A stretch of DNA of 64,000 bases from CATQGW01 sp965242565 (GTDB lineage Bacteria; Chloroflexota; Dehalococcoidia; Bin125), in assembly GCA_965242565.1 (NCBI GenBank), contig OZ251457.1:496001-560000 (forward strand). Reading direction: 5' to 3'. Shown here piece by piece: positions 16,290 through 23,888 of this stretch. Positions within the stretch are counted from its first letter, which is position 1; each line of letters opens with the position of its first letter. The notes under the pieces were generated by a model. That model saw only the letters and a list, made by a program, of their open reading frames with translations, searched no databases and was not told the origin of the DNA. The translations under genes were made by a program, and so were the position numbers.

Positions 16290-16697
16290 ATGCCGTATTA
16301 CCGATGGCGGGTTCCCGAAGGCTCCGTGCCCTACGACACGCGCAGCGAGGTGGCCAAAGCGTTCACCGACATCCACTGCGGCTCGACCGGCGCGCCGCGC
16401 AGCTTCGTCCATGTCGAGTTCGCGGAGAGCAGCAAGAGCGCCGACGCCCCCGCCGGCGAGCGCTACTTCCTTGACGGCTTCAACCGCGCCGGACGCCCCG
16501 AAGAGGTCAAGCAGGCCCTGCTCAGCGACCTGCTCGATTCCTTCATCTCGATCACCGGCGTCGACCAGTCGGAGGTCGGCGGGCGAATCAACGAAGGCCC
16601 CGCGTCCTGGACGATGGAGGGCGGCATGGTGCTGCCCGAACCCGGCGAAGAGACCGAGGAGTGGTACGCCCACGACGGCGTAGCCGCCGGCGGCTAA
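16290..16697 (+). CDS. cis-CaaD-like tautomerase
   Basis: 135-residue tautomerase resembling cis-3-chloroacrylic acid dehalogenase. After Met removal it has Pro1 (PYYRW), His28 (TDIHCG), and an Arg pair at 65 and 68 (FNRAGRP), in the same spacing as the cis-CaaD arginines, plus a LPEPGEETEEWY segment like LPQPG..EWF near the end. The tyrosine expected in the segment before LPEPG is replaced (MEGGM), so the exact reaction is uncertain; phenylpyruvate-type tautomerase or hydratase activity is possible. It follows another tautomerase-like gene. Confidence 0.8.
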   Translation: MPYYRWRVPEGSVPYDTRSEVAKAFTDIHCGSTGAPRSFVHVEFAESSKSADAPAGERYFLDGFNRAGRPEEVKQALLSDLLDSFISITGVDQSEVGGRINEGPASWTMEGGMVLPEPGEETEEWYAHDGVAAGG

Positions 16698-16719
16698 AGC
16701 GCGGCGATCCCGCCCGAGC

Positions 16720-17211
16720 TCACTCCACCTCGTTCAGCCGCCCCGTTGCGCAGTCGTAGACGAAGCCGCGGATCTGGTCCTTGCTCGGGACGAACGGGTT
16801 CGCCCGAATCCGCCCGATCGACTGGCGCACATCATCGTCGAGGTCGCCGAACGCCTCCAGCGCGAACGACGGGCGCAGGCCGGTGTCGGCCAGGATGCCG
16901 TCTTTCACATCGTCGTCGCGGAAGGTCAGCATCCCGCAGTCGGTGTGGTGGATCAGAATGATCTCCTCGGTGCCGAGCAGCCGCTGAGAGATCACCAGCG
17001 AGCGGAGCGCGTCGTCGGAGACCACGCCCCCGGCGTTCCGAATCACGTGCGCGTCGCCCAGCTCCAGGCCGAGCAGGCCATGCACGTCGAGCCGCGCGTC
17101 CATGCACGCCACCACCGCCAGCTTGCGCGCCGGCGGCAGCGGCAGGCTGCCCTTGTCAAACGCCTCGGCGTAGCTCGCGTTGCGCTCAAGCAGATCGTCG
17201 GTTGCGGTCAT
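16720..17211 (-). CDS. Beta-class carbonic anhydrase
   Basis: 163-residue zinc enzyme interconverting CO2 and bicarbonate. Zinc ligands are C36 and the C36-x-D38-x-R40 dyad (VACMDARLD), H89 and C92 (IHHTDCGM). RNAGG follows the first motif as in the family. The ATG at 17211 is chosen because GGAAAGGGA lies 8 nt upstream; a longer frame to 17385 would add a Cys-rich extension without family support. A CATAAT at 17266-17271 on the same strand is a plausible -10. Confidence 0.9.
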   Translation of the reverse strand: MTATDDLLERNASYAEAFDKGSLPLPPARKLAVVACMDARLDVHGLLGLELGDAHVIRNAGGVVSDDALRSLVISQRLLGTEEIILIHHTDCGMLTFRDDDVKDGILADTGLRPSFALEAFGDLDDDVRQSIGRIRANPFVPSKDQIRGFVYDCATGRLNEVE

Positions 17212-17327
17212 TCCGGGTCCCTTTCCAGACGCGCAGCCGCATCCGGCGCGCTGCGCGCGGGCGAAATTATGGCAGATCGCGCAGCGCGGCGCACAGCCGT
17301 CGCGACCCAGCCCCCCTGCGGCACACC

Positions 17328-17333
17328 TACAAT
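17328..17333 (+). promoter_or_regulatory. Candidate -10 hexamer TACAAT
   Basis: TACAAT lies 26 nt upstream of the ATG at 17360 with GAGGA in the leader. A related TACGCT sits at the equivalent place (17836-17841) before the duplicated gene, so the promoter was probably duplicated with it. Confidence 0.45.
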
Positions 17334-17359
17334 GCAGAGACCCGCAGCGAGGACAAGCG

Positions 17360-17806
17360 ATGACCACCGCCGACGCCGATCCCATCGAGAGCCACAGCGT
17401 TCACTGCGAACGGCTGCTGGCGCACGCCGCCCAGCTGATCGCGCAGGATGATCGTCTCCAGGCTTCGGAGAAAATCTGGGGCGCCGCCGTCCACGGCCTG
17501 AAGACGATCGCCGCCGAGCGCGATTGGCCCTACGACTACCACCCCGACGGTCGGGTGATCGCCCGCTACCTGGCCCGGCAATCCGGCAACCGCCGGATCG
17601 CGCACCTCTTCGACATCGCCGAAGCCGCGCATCGGAATTTCTACAAGGATTTGCTCACCACCCAGGACTTGCAGGAGTACCTCGCGGAGATCCGTGAGGC
17701 GCTCGAGCTGCTCAACGCCGCCCATCTCGCGTTGCCGTCCGACCTCTCCCCGCCGACCGACAGCCACTACCGCCGACGCCACAACCTAAGCTCCTCCGAC
17801 GGCTGA
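17360..17806 (+). CDS. PaREP1-like (HEPN-clan) small protein, copy 1
   Basis: 148-residue helical protein. The core segment QASEKIWGAAVHGLKTIAAERDWPYDYHPDGRVIARYL, here read as adjacent pieces, resembles PaREP1-type proteins of the HEPN clan, known mainly from archaea and some bacteria and of unknown function. There is no R-x4-6-H motif in the expected place, so ribonuclease activity is not supported. ATG at 17360 follows AGCGAGGACAAGCG. The longer in-frame start at 17180 lies opposite the carbonic anhydrase gene and was rejected. A tandem copy follows at once. Confidence 0.72.
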   Translation: MTTADADPIESHSVHCERLLAHAAQLIAQDDRLQASEKIWGAAVHGLKTIAAERDWPYDYHPDGRVIARYLARQSGNRRIAHLFDIAEAAHRNFYKDLLTTQDLQEYLAEIREALELLNAAHLALPSDLSPPTDSHYRRRHNLSSSDG

Positions 17807-17941
17807 CGCTCGGCGCAGCGCGCCCGCGGGATGTCTACGCTATGCAGACCCCAAGCGAGGACGGGCGATGACCACCGCCGACGCCGAACAGATCGAGAGC
17901 CATAGCGTTCACTGCGAACGCTGCTGGCGCACGCTATCCAA

Positions 17942-18310
17942 ATGATCGCTCAGGACGATCGCCTCCAGGCCTCGGAGAAGATCTGGGGCGCAGCCGTCCA
18001 CGGCCTGAAGACAATCGCCGCCGAGCGCGGCTGGCCCTACGACTACCACCCCGACGGTCGGGTGCTCGCCCGCTACCTGGCCCGGCAATCCGGCAACCGC
18101 GAGATCGACCACCTCTTCGCCGTCGCCGAGCGCGCCCATCAAAACTTCTACAAGGACCAGATCCCGATCGAGGAACTGGACGAGCAGCTTGCCGAGATCC
18201 GCGAGCTGCTCGAGCTGCTCAACGCCGCCCACATCGCCCTGCCTTCCGACCTCCCTCCGCCGACCGACAGCCACTACCGCCGACGCCACGACATAACCGC
18301 CGACATCTAG
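17942..18310 (+). CDS. PaREP1-like protein, copy 2, frameshifted at the 5' end
   Basis: Tandem duplicate of the preceding gene, sharing the QASEKIWGAAVHGLKTIAAE core and the PPTDSHYRRRH end. Its ancestral ATG at 17868 is still present with the same upstream sequence, but one base is missing compared with copy 1 (CGAACG-CTGCTGG against CGAACGGCTGCTGG), so that frame ends at TGA 17943-17945. An ATG overlapping this stop (ATGA at 17942) would restart translation in the original frame and give 122 residues without the first 25. The gene is either a decaying duplicate or is expressed by reinitiation; a sequencing error is also possible. Confidence 0.6.
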   Translation: MIAQDDRLQASEKIWGAAVHGLKTIAAERGWPYDYHPDGRVLARYLARQSGNREIDHLFAVAERAHQNFYKDQIPIEELDEQLAEIRELLELLNAAHIALPSDLPPPTDSHYRRRHDITADI

Positions 18311-18319
18311 CTTCGCCGC

Positions 18320-18652
18320 TCACTCCTCCTCCGCACTGACCATTACCGCGTGACCGCTGCGGTGGACGCTCAGCAATCCGTTCGCCCCGAAGCGAAAGAT
18401 CACCTCCAGCCCCTCAATCACCTCCGTGCGCCGCACCCCGCGCACGATCCAGCTGTGCGGCCCGCAGGTCGCATCCACCCGCGCGATCCGCGGCCAGAGC
18501 AGCAGACGCAGATTGCCGTTCTCGCTGCGGCGTTCGACCGACCAGATCGCCCCGACCCCGTCCCGATCATCCTGCTGCAACCGCGCCTCCGACCCGAACA
18601 GCGCACCAATCTCCGCGATCGCCTCCGCCGGCAGCCCGTCGTAGACGCTCAT
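18320..18652 (-). CDS. Hypothetical protein downstream of rarA
   Basis: 110-residue protein, MSVYDGLPAEAIAEIGALFGSEARLQQDDRDG..., with alternating beta strands (IWSVERRSENGNLRLLLWPRIARVDATCGPHSWIVRG) and no recognisable family. Its ATG overlaps the rarA stop by 4 nt (ATGA), so it is translated with rarA. No signal peptide or membrane segment. It is convergent with the PaREP1-like duplicate, separated by 9 nt. Confidence 0.65.
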   Translation of the reverse strand: MSVYDGLPAEAIAEIGALFGSEARLQQDDRDGVGAIWSVERRSENGNLRLLLWPRIARVDATCGPHSWIVRGVRRTEVIEGLEVIFRFGANGLLSVHRSGHAVMVSAEEE

Positions 18653-19971
18653 CTCTCTGCGCTTTCGCCATTTGCCAAGTGATCGCGCGATGTCGGCTCG
18701 TAGAACACCGCATCCGCCAACTCCTCCGGCAGATGCGCCTGATCCGGCGGCAGCGCATCCTCGTAGTCGTGCGCGTACTGATAGCCCGCGCCGTAGCCCT
18801 GCGCCGCCATCAGACCGGTCACCGCGTTGCGCAGATGCAGCGGCACCGGCAGCAGTCCGTGCTCTTGCACCGCCCGCGCCGCCGCCGAATAGGCCCGCAT
18901 CGCCGAGTTGCTCTTCGGCGCCCGCGCCAGATAGACCGCCGCCTCCGCCAGCGGCAGCTTCGCCTCCGGCAGCCCCACGAAATGCGCCGCCTGCTGCGCC
19001 GCCACCGCGACCGCCAGCGCCTGCGGATCCGCCAGCCCCACATCCTCGGCGGCCAGAATCACGATCCGACGCGCCACGAACATCGGATCCTCCCCCGCCT
19101 CCAGCAGCCGCGCCAGCCAGTAGACCGCCGCCTGCGGATCCGAGCCCCGCACCGACTTGATCAACGCCGAAATCAAGTCGTAGTGCGACTCCCCGGCCTT
19201 GTCGTGCCGCAGCTGCCGCTGCGTCGTCGCCTCCACCGTCGCCAGATCGATGATCCGCTCGGCGTCCGCCGCGGCGAACTCGAGCGCGTTGAGCGCCACC
19301 CGCGCGTCGCCGCCCGCCAGACGCACCAGCGCGTCCAACGCCTCCGGCTCCGCCTCCACGCCCGTCCCGCCCAACCCTCGCTCCGCGTCGCCCAGCGCCC
19401 GCTCCAGCAGCGCGCGCAGATCATCCTCCGCCAGCGGCTGCAGCGTGTACACCCGGCTGCGCGAGAGCAGCGGCGAGATCACCTCAAACGACGGATTCTC
19501 CGTCGTCGCCCCGATCAACGTGACCGCCCCATCCTCCACCGCGTGCAGCGCCGCGTCCTGCTGCGCCTTGTTGAAGCGGTGAATCTCGTCGATGAACAGA
19601 ATCGTGCGCAGCCCCGCGTCGCGCCGCGCCCGCTCCGCCTCCGCGATGATCTCGCGCAACTCCCGCACCCCCGCCGAAACCGCCGACAGCGTCGCAAAAT
19701 GCGAGCGCGTCCGCTGCGCGATCACCCGCGCCAGACTCGTCTTCCCGCTGCCCGGCGGCCCCCAGAAAATGCACGACGGCACCGCATCCGCCTCAATCGC
19801 CCGCCGCAGCGGCGCATCCGCGTCCAGCAGATGACGCTGCCCCACGCACTCATCTAGTTCGCGCGGACGCATCCGCGCCGCCAGCGGCGCATCGGCGCGC
19901 GCCGCCTCCCCGGGCGCAAAGAGCGGCCGCTGGCTGCTTGGCCGCTGACCGGTAGCGCGTCGCTCCGACAT
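18649..19971 (-). CDS. rarA: Replication-associated recombination protein RarA (MgsA/WRNIP1 family)
   Basis: 440-residue AAA+ ATPase acting at stalled replication forks. The sequence has RMRPRELDECVGQ near 34-44, Walker A GPPGSGKT at 71-78, Walker B LFIDEIHRFNKAQQDA, sensor IGATTENPSF and arginine finger SPLLSRSRVY, all typical of RarA rather than RuvB or DnaX. The C-terminal tetramerisation region includes RGSDPQAAVYWLARLLEAGEDP. Length matches the family. A TATGAT at 20067-20072 on the minus strand is a possible -10, about 95 nt upstream. Confidence 0.93.
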   Translation of the reverse strand: MSERRATGQRPSSQRPLFAPGEAARADAPLAARMRPRELDECVGQRHLLDADAPLRRAIEADAVPSCIFWGPPGSGKTSLARVIAQRTRSHFATLSAVSAGVRELREIIAEAERARRDAGLRTILFIDEIHRFNKAQQDAALHAVEDGAVTLIGATTENPSFEVISPLLSRSRVYTLQPLAEDDLRALLERALGDAERGLGGTGVEAEPEALDALVRLAGGDARVALNALEFAAADAERIIDLATVEATTQRQLRHDKAGESHYDLISALIKSVRGSDPQAAVYWLARLLEAGEDPMFVARRIVILAAEDVGLADPQALAVAVAAQQAAHFVGLPEAKLPLAEAAVYLARAPKSNSAMRAYSAAARAVQEHGLLPVPLHLRNAVTGLMAAQGYGAGYQYAHDYEDALPPDQAHLPEELADAVFYEPTSRDHLANGESAER

Positions 19972-20159
19972 CGAACCCTCGCGCCTCCAGCTTCGCCGTC
20001 GCCTGCCGCCGTCTGTCGCCGGCGCCGTCGAACAATCTTCTCAGATCAACCGCCGGCCGGCACTGCATCATACACATGTTCGAGTCATTGCGTAATCCGC
20101 CAAAGGACTCCACCCTCCCCTTCCGCCATCCTCGCCGCCGAACAATCTCCTCAGTCTGC

Positions 20160-20789
20160 TCAGATCAACCGCCGCCCATATCCGCGCCGCTGCTCTTGCC
20201 AACCGTGCAGCAGCATCTCGGCTCGCCCCTGCCCCTTCTTCCAGGCGCGCTCCGCGCCGTACTCCGCAACCTGGTCCGGATGCGCCTCGAGCCAGGCCGC
20301 GCGGAACTCGTCGGCGCGCAGCTCCCCGACCATCGCCCCGCGCAGCAGCGCCGCCGACAAAATCGCCGCCGCCTGCTCGCGCGGCACCAGCGGCGCGCCC
20401 ACCGCGTCCGGCGGCTGGAAACGGGTCACCGCCACATCCACGAAACCGATCAACGAATCCGCGTCGATCCGCTCGATCGCCTCCAGCAGCTCCGCCGCCG
20501 CCCGCCGCTCCTCCACGTACGGCTGCACCGCCGCCTGATCCACATGCAGCTGCCCCAGCAGCGTCATCGCAAAGCGCTCACGCCGCTGCGAGAGCAGACC
20601 GGCGGCCCAGAAGGCGGGGTGCGACAAATTGGACAGCTCCCAGCCGCTCACGCCGATCGCCCCCGAGCGCCCGCGCCGCTCCGCCAGCTGGTCGGCGAAG
20701 TCCTGCGCCGCGATCTGCAGGATCGCGCGCCGCCGCCGCCCCGTCTGGGGCCGCCGATCAATCGCCTCGGCGATCCGCCGCAGCACCAT
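20160..20789 (-). CDS. Hypothetical protein
   Basis: 209-residue helical protein, MVLRRIAEAIDRRPQTGRRRRAIL..., not recognised. It contains no clear enzyme motif. The terminal segment GWQEQRRGYGRRLI is basic. It is divergent from mutS with 295 nt between. Part of its 3' end is duplicated about 105 nt further downstream (20027-20058 against 20137-20176). No membrane segment is evident. Confidence 0.6.
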   Translation of the reverse strand: MVLRRIAEAIDRRPQTGRRRRAILQIAAQDFADQLAERRGRSGAIGVSGWELSNLSHPAFWAAGLLSQRRERFAMTLLGQLHVDQAAVQPYVEERRAAAELLEAIERIDADSLIGFVDVAVTRFQPPDAVGAPLVPREQAAAILSAALLRGAMVGELRADEFRAAWLEAHPDQVAEYGAERAWKKGQGRAEMLLHGWQEQRRGYGRRLI

Positions 20790-20854
20790 CCGCGCGCCTC
20801 CTGCGTTGCCGCGTTGCCCTGGTGAGTCTAGGCGGCGCCGAAGCGGCCCGGCCC

Positions 20855-20945
20855 GACGTTGGGTTCCCGCTTTCGCGGGAATGACAAGGAGCAGGGGGAA
20901 TGACGGGGGGATGGGGAATGGGGGGAATGACGGAACGGAGCGCGG
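20855..20945 (-). repeat. Hairpin repeat element, minus orientation
   Basis: An 18-nt palindrome at 20864-20881 (TTCCCGCTTTCGCGGGAA) is followed by iterated GGAATGAC(GG) half-units at about 20898 and 20926. Read on the minus strand this is the window's standard pattern of CGTCATTCCC half-units capped by one complete hairpin and then CCCAACG. The remaining sequence of the 20,790-21,084 gap shows nothing else I can support. Confidence 0.7.
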
Positions 20946-21084
20946 CGGTCCACCGACGGCGACCCGCCGACCGCTGCGAGGGCGGCGAATTGATAAGCTG
21001 TCTGTGCGCTTGCCTGTTGAGGCCGCCCACGGCCTACACGCTAGCGTGTAGAATACGAGCAGGCGGCAGGAGAGGACGGCGGCG

Positions 21085-23883
21085 GTGACGACGCCGATGC
21101 GACGACAGTATCTGGAACAGAAGGCGCGCCACCCGGAGGCGATCCTGTTCTTTCGGCTGGGCGATTTCTACGAGACCTTCGACGACGACGCGGAGCTGAC
21201 CGCGGCCGAGCTGGGCATCACGCTGACCTCCAAACCGATCGGCGGCGGCGTGCGGGTGCCGCTGGCCGGCGTGCCCGTCGCGCACGTCGAAGCGCACCTC
21301 GCGCGGCTGGTCGCGCGCGGGCACCGCGTCGCGGTCTGCGAGCAGCTGGAGGATCCGCGCGCCGCGCGCGGGCTGGTCCAGCGCGGCGTGGTGCGGGTCG
21401 TGTCGCCCGGCACCGCGCTGGAGCCGGCCCTGCTGGAGGCCGGCGAACCCTCCGCCTGCGCGGCCCTGACGCTGCTGCGGGAGCGCGCCGCGCAAGCCGG
21501 CGGCGCCGGCGTCTGGCGGCTGGGCCTGGCCGCCGTCGACGTCTCGACCGGCGCCTGCCACGCGCTCGAGCTGCGGGCCGACGATCCGTCCGAGCTGGCC
21601 GCGCCGCTGGCGGCCGAACTGCTGCGGCTCGGCGTGCGCGAACTGCTGCTTGATCCGCAGATCGACGAGTCGCGCTGGCAGGCGCTCGGCGCGGAGGTCG
21701 GCGAACTGCCGATCCGCCGCGGCGAACGCGGCTTCGCCCCCGCCGAGGCGCGCCGCGCCGCGGCCGCCCGCTGGGGAGGCGCGGCGGGCGAGCGCAACGG
21801 AGCCGGCGACCGCGCTGGCGATCGGGCCGCCGCCGCCCTGGGGCTGGACGAACGCCCCGCCGCGCTCTCCGCGCTGGGCGGCGCGCTGGAACTGGTCGGC
21901 GGCGCGCTGCCCGGCGACGACGACCGGCTGGCCCATCTGGAAGCGCCCCGCCTGCTCGAACCGCGCGCCCGCCTGCAGTGGGACGCCGCGGCGCAGCGCG
22001 CGCTGGCGGTGACGGAAAGCCGGTCGGACGCCGGCGGAGCGAGCACCCTGCTGCAGATCGTCGACCGCTGCCGCAGCGCCGCCGGACGGCGCTGGCTGCG
22101 CGCCGCGCTGCTCGCGCCGCTGCTCGAGCGCGAACGAATCGAGCGGCGGCTCGATCGGATCGCCGCGCTGCGCGAGCGGCCCGCGCTGCGCCGCGCCGCG
22201 CGCGCGGCGCTGGGCGAGACGCCCGACGCCGAGCGGCTGCTGGCGCGGCTCGTCGCGGGGCTGGCGCGCCCCGCCGAGCTGGCCGCGCTGGCGCGCGGAC
22301 TGCTCGCCGCGGCCGCGCTGGGCGAGCGGCTGGAGGCCGAGGCGGGGGAGGTCGACGCGATCCGGCGGCTGGCGGAGCGCTTGAGCCCCGCACCTGAGGC
22401 CGCGCGTGCGCTGGCCGACGCGCTGGCCGAGCAGCCCGCGGGCGAGTTCGGCGGCGGCGTGCTGCGGCCCGGCGCAGATGCGGCGGTCGACGCCGCCGCG
22501 GCGCGCCGCGGCGCAGCCCTGGAGCGGCTCGCGGCGCTGGAGCGGACGCTGCGCGACGAGACGGGCATCGGCGGGCTCAAGCTGGGCTATCACCGCACCT
22601 GGGGCTACATCATCGAGGTGACGCGCGGGCAGCTGGACGCGGTGCCGGAGGAATGGGAGCGGATGCAGAGCCTGCGCGGCCTGGAGCGCTTCTCCGAGCC
22701 GCGTCTGCGCGCGCTGGCCGGCGAGATCGAGTGCGCGGAGGACGAGCTGCGCGAGGTCGAGCGCGAGCGGGTCGAGGCGCTGGCCGCCGAGCTGGCCGCC
22801 GAAGCCGCCTGGGTGCGCGGCTGCGCGGGTGCGCTGGCCCGACTCGACGCCGCCGCCGGGCTGGCCGATCTGGCGGCCGAGCGCGACTGGACGCGGCCGC
22901 AGCTGGACGGCGGCCCGGCGCTCGAGATCGTGGGCGGACGCCATCCGATCGTCGAAGCCGCGCTCGGCCCGGCCGAGTTCGCGCCCAACGATCTGGCGCT
23001 CGCCGCCGACGGACGCGGCGCGCCCCAACTGCTGCTGCTGACCGGACCCAACATGTCCGGCAAGAGCACCTACCTGCGCCAGACCGCGCTGATCGTGATC
23101 CTCGCCCAGGCGGGCTGCTTCGTGCCGGCCGAGTCGGCCCGGATCGGGCTGGTCGACCGCATCTTCGCGCGGGTCGGCGCGCAGGACGACCTCGCCGCCG
23201 GGCGCTCCACCTTTCTGGTCGAGATGCTCGAGACGGCCCGCCTGCTGCACGGCGCGGGCGAGCGCTCGCTGGTGCTGCTCGACGAAATCGGACGCGGCAC
23301 CAGCACCTGGGACGGCCTGGCCATCGCCCAGGCCGTCGCCGAGCGGCTGGCGTCCGGACGCAGCGGGCCGCGCACCCTCTTCGCCACCCACTTCCAGGAG
23401 CTGACCGCGCTGGCCGGCTCGATCGAGCGCGTCGCCAACGCGGCCGTGGCCGCCGAGGAGGACGGACGCGGCGGGCTGCGCTTCCTGCACCGCGTCGTGC
23501 CCGGCGCGGCCGACCGCTCCTGGGGCGTGCAGGTCGCCGCGATGGCCGGCCTGCCCCGGCCGGTGCTGGAACGCGCCGCCCAACTGCTCGCCGCGCTCGA
23601 AGCCCGCGGGGCCGACTCCCCCGCCCTGCTTGACCTGCTCGAACTGCCCCCGCCCCCGATCATGTCTCCGCTCAGCTCCGAGCCCGCCGCCTCGGAGCTG
23701 GCCGCGGAGCTGGCCGCGCTCGACGTCGACGGCCTCACCCCGCTCGAGGCGATCTCCGCCCTCTACGCGCTGCGCGAGCAGGCCCGGCTCGAACTCGGCC
23801 CGAGCGCCGAACACGCTTCTCCATCCGCCCAAGCCGCCCAGCCCGTCCAGTCGCCCACGCTCTGGGCCGCCGCCGGCGGCTGA
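21085..23883 (+). CDS. mutS: DNA mismatch repair protein MutS
   Basis: 932-residue mismatch-binding ATPase. The N-terminus has the mismatch motif in LFFRLGDFYETF (Phe-x-Glu near residue 30). The core domain includes HRTWGYIIEVT. The ATPase has Walker A GPNMSGKST near 653-661, Walker B LVLLDEIGRGTSTWDG and the TLFATHFQEL switch. The C-terminal tail has the expected helix-turn-helix dimer region. GTG at 21085 follows AGGAGAGGA by 9-10 nt; an in-frame ATG at 21097 is an alternative. It is 5 nt from mutL, forming one mismatch-repair operon. Confidence 0.96.
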   Translation: MTTPMRRQYLEQKARHPEAILFFRLGDFYETFDDDAELTAAELGITLTSKPIGGGVRVPLAGVPVAHVEAHLARLVARGHRVAVCEQLEDPRAARGLVQRGVVRVVSPGTALEPALLEAGEPSACAALTLLRERAAQAGGAGVWRLGLAAVDVSTGACHALELRADDPSELAAPLAAELLRLGVRELLLDPQIDESRWQALGAEVGELPIRRGERGFAPAEARRAAAARWGGAAGERNGAGDRAGDRAAAALGLDERPAALSALGGALELVGGALPGDDDRLAHLEAPRLLEPRARLQWDAAAQRALAVTESRSDAGGASTLLQIVDRCRSAAGRRWLRAALLAPLLERERIERRLDRIAALRERPALRRAARAALGETPDAERLLARLVAGLARPAELAALARGLLAAAALGERLEAEAGEVDAIRRLAERLSPAPEAARALADALAEQPAGEFGGGVLRPGADAAVDAAAARRGAALERLAALERTLRDETGIGGLKLGYHRTWGYIIEVTRGQLDAVPEEWERMQSLRGLERFSEPRLRALAGEIECAEDELREVERERVEALAAELAAEAAWVRGCAGALARLDAAAGLADLAAERDWTRPQLDGGPALEIVGGRHPIVEAALGPAEFAPNDLALAADGRGAPQLLLLTGPNMSGKSTYLRQTALIVILAQAGCFVPAESARIGLVDRIFARVGAQDDLAAGRSTFLVEMLETARLLHGAGERSLVLLDEIGRGTSTWDGLAIAQAVAERLASGRSGPRTLFATHFQELTALAGSIERVANAAVAAEEDGRGGLRFLHRVVPGAADRSWGVQVAAMAGLPRPVLERAAQLLAALEARGADSPALLDLLELPPPPIMSPLSSEPAASELAAELAALDVDGLTPLEAISALYALREQARLELGPSAEHASPSAQAAQPVQSPTLWAAAGG

Positions 23884-23888
23884 CCCCG

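Noticed and set aside
17180..17359. Longer N-terminus for the first PaREP1-like protein
   Set aside because: The extension lies opposite the carbonic anhydrase start, while the ATG at 17360 has an RBS and matches the duplicate.
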